DNA of 64,000 nt from Dactylosporangium sp040689395. GTDB lineage: Bacteria > Actinomycetota > Actinomycetes > Mycobacteriales > Micromonosporaceae. The notes beneath the pieces were generated by a model. It did not search any database. It was not told the origin of the DNA and saw nothing but the letters and a program-made list of their open reading frames with translations. A program made the translations under genes and the position numbers. The stretch lies in contig NZ_JBFAZX010000002.1 of the NCBI RefSeq assembly GCF_040689395.1, forward strand, positions 372,001 to 436,000, written 5' to 3'. Below are positions 9,253 through 18,516 of the stretch, in pieces (within the stretch, counting starts at the first letter, position 1; the number at the start of each line of letters is the position of its first letter).

Positions 9253-9903
9253 ATGCCGGCACCCCGGACCGTCGGCGCGATCTACCTCGTCACGCTGGCC
9301 ATCGTGGCGGCGGTGCTGTCGTGGCACCGCGGCGACGGCGCCGACCACGGCCGCCGCTGCGCCGCCGCCGGGGCCGCCGATCTCAACGGGCGGACGGTCA
9401 CCGCACTGGACCTCGACGGGCGGCCGATGCGCTGCACCAACCTCGAACGGTCCACGGTGGACGGGCCGGTGGGCGCGGCCAATCTCAGCGGGTCCAACCT
9501 GCACCGGGCGACGCTGCGTGACGCCGCCATGACCGACGTCGACCTGACCGCCGCCGACCTCACCCTGGCGGTGGCCCGCTCGGCGGAGTTCACCGGCGTG
9601 AAGCTGGTCCGTGCCGACCTCGGCGGTGCCGACCTGCGCGAGAGCACCCTGACCGACGTCGGCCTGGAGCACGCCCGGCTGCGCGACGCCAACCTGCACG
9701 GGGTCTCGTTCGTGCGGGCCGACCTCAAGGACGCCGACGTGCGCGGCGCCGACCTTACCAACGCCACGCTCACCGACTCCAACCTGCGCGGCGCGCGGCT
9801 CGACGACGCCGACCTCTCCGGCACCTCGTGGGTCAACGTCGTGTGCCCGGACGGCGTGAAGTCGACCGACGGCTCGTGCGACGGGCACCTCAGGCCGCAC
9901 TGA
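9253..9903 (+). CDS. Membrane-anchored pentapeptide-repeat protein
   Basis: 216 residues. ATG 9253 is directly preceded by GGAGG. One hydrophobic helix at residues 7-23 looks like a signal anchor, so the remainder lies outside the cytoplasm. From about residue 42 to 200 the chain is built from A(D/N)LxX pentapeptides (for example ADLTLAVARS, ANLHGVSF, ADLRES, ADLKDAD), enough for a right-handed quadrilateral beta-helix of about seven coils. Two cysteines (in VNVVCPDG and TDGSCDG) near the C-terminus may pair. No function is assigned; an exported pentapeptide protein is unlike the DNA-mimic MfpA/Qnr group. It follows the polysaccharide operon after 226 bases and is probably a separate transcript. 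Confidence 0.75.
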   Translation: MPAPRTVGAIYLVTLAIVAAVLSWHRGDGADHGRRCAAAGAADLNGRTVTALDLDGRPMRCTNLERSTVDGPVGAANLSGSNLHRATLRDAAMTDVDLTAADLTLAVARSAEFTGVKLVRADLGGADLRESTLTDVGLEHARLRDANLHGVSFVRADLKDADVRGADLTNATLTDSNLRGARLDDADLSGTSWVNVVCPDGVKSTDGSCDGHLRPH

Positions 9904-10012
9904 GCACCGCGCTGTCCCTTGTGGATGGTCAAGGGGACGGCGACCGCCGTGCGGACCCGGCCGGGCATGCCGGCTTTACGATGCGCGCCCGGCACGGGTA
10001 GCGTCACGGTCC

Positions 10013-10207
10013 GTGAGGGTTGTGCGACGCGACAACGTCCGGCCGCCGGGTCCGGGGGCCGCCGTCGCCATGGCCTTCGCCCACGGGTTCGCCGGGCACA
10101 TCCGCGGCAGCTCGCCACTGCCGCTCGGCGCGACCGGCCGCTGCCCCAGCCTCAGCACCCCGGACGAGGCGTTCGACGCGATCAGCGCCCACCTGTGGGA
10201 GGGCTGA
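10013..10207 (+). CDS. Small hypothetical protein upstream of the phosphatase gene
   Basis: A 64-residue frame from GTG 10013 to TGA 10205-10207, two bases before the GTG of the SpoIIE-like gene. The product has an N-terminal basic stretch and a C-terminal STPDEAFDAISAHLWEG helix. I do not recognise it. The tight spacing and the strong third-position GC suggest it is translated with the downstream gene. It could equally be a leader region, since no clear ribosome site precedes it. If real, it would be a small cytoplasmic protein made in step with the partner-switching proteins. Confidence 0.35.
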   Translation: MRVVRRDNVRPPGPGAAVAMAFAHGFAGHIRGSSPLPLGATGRCPSLSTPDEAFDAISAHLWEG

Positions 10208-10209
10208 CC

Positions 10210-12312
10210 GTGCCCGAGCCGCCGCCCGACACGACGGTGTTCGACGCGGCGGCCCTGCGCACCTACGAGCGGGAGCTGCTCGCCGAGCGCAACGCGACGC
10301 GGATCCGGCTGCTGCAGGAGATGGTCGTGTGCTGCGCCGCGATCGAGCGCGCTGAGCAGATCCACGACCCGATCATGCGGCTCGGCGGCGCGGCGTTCAC
10401 GGCGACGGAGACCCGGGTGTGGCTGCTCGATGCGCGGGAGGCGGCGCTGCGCCCGCTCGGCCACCGCGACGCGCACCCGGCGGAGGGCACGCAGGACGCG
10501 CTCATCTCGCTCGACGACCCCGGGCCGGAGGCGCGCGCCGCAGCGCGGCTCGACATCGTCCGGGTCGACGGCGACGCCGGCGGCGGCCCGCGGGTCGTCA
10601 CGCCGCTGCTGGCCGGCCGGCGGGTGCTCGGGGTGATGGCCTTCGCGCTGTCGCCCGGGTTCGCGCTCGACGACGACGAGATCGAGCTGATGCGCACCTT
10701 CGGCCGGCAGGCGGGGCAGGCCCTGGACCGGGTCCGACTGCTGGAGGAGACGACCCGGCAGGCCCTGCTGTCCGGGATTCTGGCCCGGCTGAGCCGCGAT
10801 CTGGACGAAACGGTCGGCTTCACCGACCGCGCGCGCCGGCTGGTCGAGCTGCTCGTCCCGGACATCGCCGAGTACGCCCAGATCGACCTCGACCTCGCCG
10901 GGGAGCCCGGCTGGCGGGCCACCGCGCCCAGTGACGGACCGCACCCCGGCGGCTGGACGATCCCGCACGACGTGCTGGCCGCCGTCCACGCGGCGGGGCG
11001 CGGCAGCGGGACGGTGGCCGCGGCAGCGCTGCTGGCCGCCGACGGCCGCCACGCCACGGTGCTGCCGCTGCGGGCCCGCGACGCCGTGCTCGGCACACTG
11101 CTGCTCGTCGCCGCCGACACGGCCGCCGCCGACCGCGCCGGCCCCGAGTTCCTCGCCGACCTCGCCGACCGGGCCGGGCTGTCGCTGGACAACGCCCGGC
11201 TCGGCGAGCGCGACCGCGAGGTCGCGCACACCCTCCAGCGCAGCCTCCTCGCCGGCGAGTGGCCGGCGGATCCGCGGTACCACGTGGTGACCGCCTACCG
11301 ACCGGCCGTGCACTCGCTGGAGGTCGGCGGCGACTGGTACGACGTCTTCGCGACCTCGGCGGAGAGCGTCGGCATCGTCGTCGGCGACGTGGTGGGCCGG
11401 GGCCTGCGCGCGGCCAGCGCGATGGGCCAACTGCGCAGCGCCGTGCGGGCGCTGGCCACCGCGCACGACGGACCGGCCGAGCTGCTCCGGCACATGGACG
11501 ACTTCGTCGCCTCGTTCGCGGCCGGGCGCATGACCACGCTCGCCTACGCCGTGCTGTCCCTGGACACCGGTGTGCTCCGCTACGCCTGCGCCGGCCACCC
11601 GCCGCCGCTGCTGGTCGAGCCGGGCGGGGTGCCGAGCTACCTGTGGGAGGCGCGCTCCGGCCCGCTCGGCGCCACCGCGGCCGGACGGGCGCGCAGCGAG
11701 GCGTCGGTGCGGGTGCCGCACGGGTCCCGCCTGATGCTGTACACCGACGGGCTCGTCGAGCGCCGCGGCGAGCGGTTCCGCGACGGCCTCGACCGGCTGG
11801 CGGCGCTCGCGGCCGAGCACCGGCGGACCCCGCTGCCGGCCCTGGCCGAGCGGCTCAGCGACGCGATGCTGCCCAGCGGCGGCGGCCACGACGACATGTG
11901 CCTGCTCGCGCTGGACTACACCGACGCCGCGCCGTTTCGCGCCGACGTCCCGGCGCGGATGTCGGCGCTGGCCGGGCTGCGCGCCGCGCTGGACGCATGG
12001 CTGGACGGGCGGGGCGTCGGCGAATACGACCGGTTCGGCGTCGTGCTGGTAACCGCCGAGGCGGTGGCCAACGCCATCGAGCACGGCTACGAGTTCGATG
12101 AGGGCCGGGTGGTGGGCGTGCTGGCGCAGGTCGACGGCGAGAGCGTCGCGGTGCGGGTCAGCGACAGCGGGAAGTGGCGGCCACCGCGCGCGGCGCTGCA
12201 GCGCGGGCGGGGCCTGGCGCTGATCGGGCGCTTCGTGGACGAGCTCGTGATCGACCGCGGTACGGGCACCACGGTCCTGATGCGCCGGCGCACCGGCGTC
12301 GGGAGGCGTTGA
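10210..12312 (+). CDS. GAF-GAF-PP2C phosphatase with HATPase domain (RsbU/RsbW fusion)
   Basis: 700 residues from GTG 10210. Two GAF-like sensor domains (about 35-175 and 190-335) are followed by a SpoIIE/PP2C phosphatase domain with the metal-binding VGGDWYD near residue 373, GDVVGRG near 395 and GHDDMCLL near 560. A C-terminal HATPase_c domain of the RsbW type has the N-box TAEAVANAIEH near 615 and DSG(K)W further on. It can therefore both dephosphorylate and phosphorylate an anti-sigma antagonist. The STAS protein encoded one base after the stop is the obvious partner. No sigma factor gene is adjacent. The GAF ligands are unknown. Confidence 0.88.
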   Translation: MPEPPPDTTVFDAAALRTYERELLAERNATRIRLLQEMVVCCAAIERAEQIHDPIMRLGGAAFTATETRVWLLDAREAALRPLGHRDAHPAEGTQDALISLDDPGPEARAAARLDIVRVDGDAGGGPRVVTPLLAGRRVLGVMAFALSPGFALDDDEIELMRTFGRQAGQALDRVRLLEETTRQALLSGILARLSRDLDETVGFTDRARRLVELLVPDIAEYAQIDLDLAGEPGWRATAPSDGPHPGGWTIPHDVLAAVHAAGRGSGTVAAAALLAADGRHATVLPLRARDAVLGTLLLVAADTAAADRAGPEFLADLADRAGLSLDNARLGERDREVAHTLQRSLLAGEWPADPRYHVVTAYRPAVHSLEVGGDWYDVFATSAESVGIVVGDVVGRGLRAASAMGQLRSAVRALATAHDGPAELLRHMDDFVASFAAGRMTTLAYAVLSLDTGVLRYACAGHPPPLLVEPGGVPSYLWEARSGPLGATAAGRARSEASVRVPHGSRLMLYTDGLVERRGERFRDGLDRLAALAAEHRRTPLPALAERLSDAMLPSGGGHDDMCLLALDYTDAAPFRADVPARMSALAGLRAALDAWLDGRGVGEYDRFGVVLVTAEAVANAIEHGYEFDEGRVVGVLAQVDGESVAVRVSDSGKWRPPRAALQRGRGLALIGRFVDELVIDRGTGTTVLMRRRTGVGRR

Positions 12313-12313
12313 A

Positions 12314-12658
12314 ATGAACGAGAAGCGTCAGGTCCGGGTGTCCACCGCGAACGGCTGCGAGGTGGTGCGCCTCCTTGGCGAGATCGACCACGCCAGCGCG
12401 CCGCTGGTCGAGCGCGACGTCCTCGTCAGCGTGCGCGCGTCCACCGGCGTCGTCATCGACCTCACCGAGACGACGTTCCTGGACAGCGCGGGCCTGCTGT
12501 GCCTGGACCGGATGGTGACCGCGTTCAGCGACCGCGGCGCGCCGGTGCGGGTCGCCGCGCCGGCCGCCGGCATGGTGCGATTCACGCTGGAGCTCATCGG
12601 CTTCCTGCCGGACCTGCTCACCGAGGACGTCGAGACCGCGCTGGCGGAGATGGCGTAG
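12314..12658 (+). CDS. STAS-domain anti-sigma factor antagonist
   Basis: 114 residues, the normal size for a free-standing STAS antagonist. ATG 12314 follows the phosphatase stop by one base. The TETTFLDSAGLLCLDRM segment is the family core; Ser58 in DSAGL is the expected phosphorylation site. Unphosphorylated, such proteins bind the HATPase anti-sigma kinase and release the sigma factor. Here both the kinase-like and phosphatase-like activities sit on the neighbouring protein, so the pair forms a compact switch. Whether it controls a sigma factor or another target cannot be told from this window. Confidence 0.9.
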   Translation: MNEKRQVRVSTANGCEVVRLLGEIDHASAPLVERDVLVSVRASTGVVIDLTETTFLDSAGLLCLDRMVTAFSDRGAPVRVAAPAAGMVRFTLELIGFLPDLLTEDVETALAEMA

Positions 12659-13079
12659 GCATCCCGGGCCTCGCCGCAGCGGGGCAGGGCCGGGTGGCTC
12701 CGCGGCGGCGACCGGCCCCGGCAGCGGCGCGTCCGGGGAGTCGTTGGAGAGGTCGGTGTAGAAGCGCACGAACGCCCGTCGCCGTCCATTCGCCTGGCGG
12801 CTGTAGGCGGCGCTACGCCGGGTGGAGGGCGTCCACTGGGCCGAGGTGCGCACAGCCGGCCGGGTGCCCTCGTCCGGCCTGAAACGTGCCCCGGCCGGAC
12901 GCCGCCGCCCGGCAGGGCACCCTACGACGGGCCGGAGAACCGCGCCCGGCGCAAAGCGTTCGCCCCTCCGAACACCCCCGGCCGATCGGGTGCCCGTGGT
13001 TGACCGGGTCGAGCCGGGGTAGGCCGACGATTTGCGCCGGGCGGAAAACCCGGCCCGTGCCAGGTGCGGAGGTGTCACG
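12659..13079 (+). other. Gap without a confident gene (421 bases)
   Basis: No gene is called here. On the minus strand, 12660-12849 shows strong third-position GC bias and encodes an ordinary-looking peptide, including AFVRFYTDLSND. It could be a remnant or a small unrecorded gene, but the frame runs on without a stop into the STAS gene, so it has no proper end. The right end of the gap (13068-13076) supplies the ribosome site of the next gene. Confidence 0.4.
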
Positions 13080-13559
13080 ATGGCCGAGGCCAAGACGAAG
13101 CCGGGAGCCGGCGCTGGCTCGCGGTCCCGCGGCGGCGGAACCGCCCGCGCGACGGCCGGCGGGCGCGCGACCACGACCCGCACCGCCAAGCCCGAGACCG
13201 GCCGCGGCGGCGAGCGGCGAGCCGCGGCCCCGGCCGGCCGCGCGGCCAGCCCGGAAGAGGAACGGCACGACGGCCACGGCGGGGTCCGCTGGGGGGAGCT
13301 GCCGCTCGCGCACATACGGGTGCCGGTCGTCCACCTGCCCATGCCGTCGGCGCGCCCGCTCATCGCGGAGGCGCGCTGGGTGCTCAAGGCGGTCGCGTCG
13401 ACGCTGCCACCGCCCTCGCGGATGCTGTACTACGGCGGTGTCGGCGCCCTCGCGGCGCTGGGCGTCATCGAGTGGCCGGTCGCCGGCGCCCTCGCCGTGG
13501 GCCTGTGGATCGCCGGGCGCCGGCACACCAGCGGATCTCCGGCCGCGAGCGCCGCGTGA
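13080..13559 (+). CDS. Small membrane protein with basic disordered N-terminus
   Basis: 159 residues from ATG 13080, preceded by GGAGGTG. Residues 1-75 are Ala/Gly/Arg/Lys-rich and probably disordered. Residues 80-125 are folded (WGELPLAHIRVPVVHLP), and one or two hydrophobic segments follow (MLYYGGVGALAALGVIEW, VAGALAVGLWIAG). I recall proteins like this directly upstream of CtpI-type cation P-ATPase genes in actinomycetes. Here the stop overlaps a GTGA start, and an ATPase C-terminal remnant lies 180 bases downstream, which fits. The function is not known. With its partner mostly deleted, it may be an orphan. Confidence 0.6.
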   Translation: MAEAKTKPGAGAGSRSRGGGTARATAGGRATTTRTAKPETGRGGERRAAAPAGRAASPEEERHDGHGGVRWGELPLAHIRVPVVHLPMPSARPLIAEARWVLKAVASTLPPPSRMLYYGGVGALAALGVIEWPVAGALAVGLWIAGRRHTSGSPAASAA

Positions 13560-13904
13560 GCGCCGGAAACGTGCGCCGCGCGACCGCCGGGCGCCGACAC
13601 GACACGACCACCGGGGGCGAGCGCAGCGCGACCACCGGTCATGGACGCGACGCGACCGCCGGCCGCGAGCGCCGCCTGACCGTCGCCGCCGCCAGATGAC
13701 CGGGGCGATTCCGGACGACCGCGCGGACCGGTCGGGGTTGTGCAGACCTCGGGGCTGAGCGGGCTGTTCGGCAGCCGCCCGCTCGGACCCGTGGCGTGGG
13801 GCATCGCGCTGGGTGTGACCGTCCTCGGCACGGCGCTGGCCGCGCTACCGCTGCCCGAGACGGTGGTCCGCCGCATCGCCGCGGCGACGGCCGACGGGCT
13901 ATAA
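13556..13904 (+). pseudogene. Remnant of a cation-translocating P-type ATPase
   Basis: A GTG at 13556 overlaps the previous stop and opens a 47-codon frame (to 13699) made of degenerate repeats of the type RRATAGRRHD/TTTGGERS/ATTGHGRD. In another frame, 13695-13904 encodes a tail with VVQTSGLSGLFGSRPLGPVAW and a final amphipathic stretch, which closely resembles the last transmembrane region of CtpI-like P-type ATPases. All catalytic parts (DKTGT, TGES, GDGxND) are missing. I read this as a large internal deletion that left the start and the extreme 3' end. The last bases overlap the end of the convergent aldo-keto reductase pseudogene. Confidence 0.5.
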
Positions 13905-14579
13905 CATCTCGAGCGGGCGGAGCCCGCTCGGCGGCGGGAACGCGTGGTCGAGCTCGGCGAAGTCCTCCAGCGTCAGCCGCAGGCCGAGCGCGGCCCGGTT
14001 CTCCCTGGTGTGCCGCAGGTCGGCGGCCTTCGGCAGGGCGCAGACGCCGTCCAGGCGCAGCACCCACGCCAGGGCCACCTGCGCCGGCGTGGCGGCGTGG
14101 CGGCGGGCGATCACCTCCACGACCGGATGGCGCAGCACCGCGCCGTCGTGGTCGAACGGGGAGTACGCGATGATCGGAATGCCGTAGCGCTCGCATCCGG
14201 AACCCCTCCACGGTCGCCTCCGCCGGCACCGGGCTCGGCCAGTGCAGCAGGTACAGGTCGATGTGGTCGGTGCCCAGCCGCCGCAGGCTGTCCTCGCACG
14301 CCCGCGGCATCCCGGCCTGGTCGGCGTGGTTCGGCAGCACTTTCGTCACGAGGAAGACCTCCTCGCGGCGGCCGTGGATCGCGTCGCCGACCAGTTGCTC
14401 GGCGCCGCCGTCGGCGTACATCTCGGCCGTGTCGATCAGCGTCATCTCCAGGTCGAGGCCCTCCCGCAGCGCCGCGATCTCCAGTTCGCGGTGCTGCGGG
14501 TCCTCCCCCATGCCCAGGTGCCCTGCCCGAGCACCGGGATCCGCTCGCCGGACGGCAGCTCGACCGTCCGCATCGTCAT
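13899..14579 (-). pseudogene. Aldo/keto reductase pseudogene (deletion and frameshifts)
   Basis: The reading frame begins at ATG 14579 with TVELPSGERIPVLGQGTW, is lost near 14515, and resumes in another frame with the family motif TLIDTAEMYADGGAEQLVG and the LYLLHWPSP segment. Near 14190-14205 it breaks again: the text jumps from EATVEGF straight to YGIPIIAYSPFDHDG in a third frame, skipping about 60 residues of the normal enzyme. The last part (HAATPAQVALAWVLR) is intact to a TAG at 13901-13899. The catalytic Tyr (DTAEMY) remains, but the lysine and the cofactor loops of the missing segment do not. The gene cannot make a working NADPH-dependent reductase. Confidence 0.8.
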
Positions 14580-14604
14580 GGTCGTCACGGGCATGCGACT
14601 ACCA

Positions 14605-14631
14605 CCGGCGCCGGTCGGTAAACGGCGCCGG
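14605..14631 (-). terminator. Hairpin downstream of the UvrA-like gene
   Basis: CCGGCGCCG at 14605-14613 and CGGCGCCGG at 14623-14631 pair perfectly around a 9-base loop. It lies 20 bases past the stop of the minus-strand UvrA-like gene. There is no U-tract, which is common for actinobacterial terminators. Confidence 0.4.
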
Positions 14632-14650
14632 CCAGGGCGACGATGCGCAG

Positions 14651-16942
<2,292 letters not shown>

Positions 16943-17005
16943 CGAGCCACCCTAACCGGGCAGCGACCCGCGCGGATGCCCGACAGCCGTGGTCACAAAG
17001 GCCAC

Positions 17006-17494
17006 CTATCCCCCGGCGATGAACCGGCGCTCGTGGTAGATCAGGCGGTCCGCGGCCGGCCCGAGCACGACGCCGACGACCTCGGCGACGACGACGGTCG
17101 ACGAACCGACCGGCAGCCGGTGCAGCGGCACACAGCGCAGCGCTGCCTGCGCGCCGCGCAGCACCGGCTCTCCGGTGGGCAGGCTGTCCCATCCCTGATC
17201 TTCGGTGAAGCGCGGGCCGCCCGGGCGCGCGAAGTCGTGCGCGAGGCCGGCGTGTGCCGCCCCGAGCAGGTTCACGACCAGGCGGTCGGCGGCGGTGATC
17301 ACCATGGCCGACGGCGAGTCCATGACGGAGAACGACAGGGCCGCCGGCGCGAGCGACACCGACGCGACGCTGGAGGCGGTCAGCCCGGCCGGGCCGTCGG
17401 GGCCCATGACGGAGATGACGGCCACGCCCGTCGGATATCCGCGGAAGGCCGCCTTGAACAGTTCCACCACGCTGGTGTCAATTCCGGCACTCAC
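17006..17494 (-). CDS. Flavin reductase family protein (NADH:FMN/FAD oxidoreductase)
   Basis: 162 residues from GTG 17494. It shows the flavin reductase-like barrel: AAFRGYPTGVAVISVMGPDGPAGLTASSVASVSLAP at the start, the SVMDSP flavin-contact loop, and a C-terminal YHERRFIAGG strand. Such proteins supply reduced flavin to a two-component monooxygenase or act alone on small quinones. No monooxygenase partner is adjacent. The promoter is unusual: a TTGACC box, a 19-base spacer holding an inverted repeat, a TACCGT box, and then the start codon only 7 bases on. The mRNA is therefore probably leaderless and under a MerR-family activator. Confidence 0.85.
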   Translation of the reverse strand: MSAGIDTSVVELFKAAFRGYPTGVAVISVMGPDGPAGLTASSVASVSLAPAALSFSVMDSPSAMVITAADRLVVNLLGAAHAGLAHDFARPGGPRFTEDQGWDSLPTGEPVLRGAQAALRCVPLHRLPVGSSTVVVAEVVGVVLGPAADRLIYHERRFIAGG

Positions 17495-17501
17495 CGTTAC
17501 G

Positions 17502-17558
17502 ACGGTAGAACCTCAACCCCGGTCGAGGTCAACCCTACAAATCCGGTCGAGGTCAACC
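17502..17558 (-). promoter_or_regulatory. MerR-type promoter of the flavin reductase gene
   Basis: On the minus strand, TTGACC (17532-17527) and TACCGT (17507-17502) are separated by 19 bases, the overlong spacing typical of MerR-family promoters. The spacer holds an inverted repeat (ACCTCAACC and GGTCGAGGT on the + strand, 17510-17529, one mismatch). A second copy of CCGGTCGAGGTCAACCC lies 24 bases further upstream. No merR gene is adjacent, so the regulator must be elsewhere. Confidence 0.6.
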
Positions 17559-17783
17559 CCACAGCGGACGAGCGGGTGCCAGAGGTCACGGGTGCCGGCA
17601 GGCCTCATCCGGCGCGGTCCGCGGGATCGACCCGCGGACCGCACCGCTTCGACAACGACCCATCGCCACGCCGAGTCCCTTGGCCTCGGCGGCGGGACCG
17701 TGCCACGGTCTGCGAGCGCGACGCCCGCCGGGTCCGCCCCAGGCTGGACGCCACCGTCCGTGCCCCGCGCGCGCCCTGAGCCG

Positions 17784-18413
17784 TTACGCCGTCGGCGGCT
17801 GGAACGCGGGCGGCGCTGGCGGCGCCGGGTAGCCACCTTGCACGGGCGGAGCCGGATAACCACCCTGAACCGGCGGGGCCGCGTAGCCCTCCGGCACAGG
17901 CTGGGCCGGGTAACCGGCCTGGACCGGCGGGGCCGCGTAGCCCCCGGGTACGGGCGGAGCCGGGTAACCGCCCGGAACTGGCGGCGCCGGGTAACCACCC
18001 TGAACCGGCGGGGCCGGGTAGCCATCCGGCGCGGGCGGGGGCGGGTAACCGCCCGGAATCGGCGGCGCCGGGTAGCCACCCTGCGCGGGCGGCGCGTACG
18101 GGGCCTGGCCCGGCTGAGGTCCGGCAGCGGCCTGGAACTGCGGCTGCGTGGACTCTTGGCGCCGCTTCAGCGCGGCCCGCACGCCCCGGATCACCAGCAG
18201 CACCGGCATGATCAGGATCTTGAGGCTGATGATGATCCAGCCGCCGAAGAGCAGGACCCAGCCGGCCCAGATCGCCATGGCCAGGCCGGCCACGACGCTC
18301 AATATCCGCCAGCCGATCTTGCTGCCCGGCAGCAGGCCACTACCGATCGTGGCCAGCCCGCCGATGATGTAGAACACGAGCAGCACGTTGCCGCCCGTAC
18401 CGTCGAGATTCAC
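17784..18413 (-). CDS. Membrane protein with GYPAPP proline-rich tail
   Basis: 209 residues from GTG 18413, placed 7 bases after GGAGGAA; a longer in-frame start at 18503 lacks such a site. Two or three hydrophobic helices occupy residues about 8-80 (VLLVFYIIGGLA, ILSVVAGLAMAIWAGWVLLFGG, IIISLKILIMPVLLVI). A basic patch follows (RAALKRRQ), then about 100 residues of repeated GGYPAPPVQ/GGYPAPPIP units, roughly eleven copies. Such tails are flexible and often bind SH3-like or WW-like partners or act as spacers. I do not recognise a catalytic domain. It is probably a small cell-envelope protein of unknown role. Confidence 0.7.
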   Translation of the reverse strand: MNLDGTGGNVLLVFYIIGGLATIGSGLLPGSKIGWRILSVVAGLAMAIWAGWVLLFGGWIIISLKILIMPVLLVIRGVRAALKRRQESTQPQFQAAAGPQPGQAPYAPPAQGGYPAPPIPGGYPPPPAPDGYPAPPVQGGYPAPPVPGGYPAPPVPGGYAAPPVQAGYPAQPVPEGYAAPPVQGGYPAPPVQGGYPAPPAPPAFQPPTA

Positions 18414-18516
18414 GCCCGTTCCTCCCCTTGGGTCGTTCTGCGACGTGAGACGGTACAAGATCGGGTCGCCGGCCGCTGTCCCGCAGCCGACGACCCGAAT
18501 CACGGCGACCGAGCGA

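Noticed and set aside
9911..9940. GTCCCTTG/CAAGGGGAC hairpin after the pentapeptide gene
   Set aside because: The stem has a bulge and is short; it could be a weak terminator but the support is too small for a call.
12158..12849. Minus-strand frame with good codon bias upstream of the STAS gene
   Set aside because: Part of it (12660-12849) looks coding, but it runs without a stop through the STAS gene, has no clear start site and matches nothing I know. It is noted in the gap entry only.
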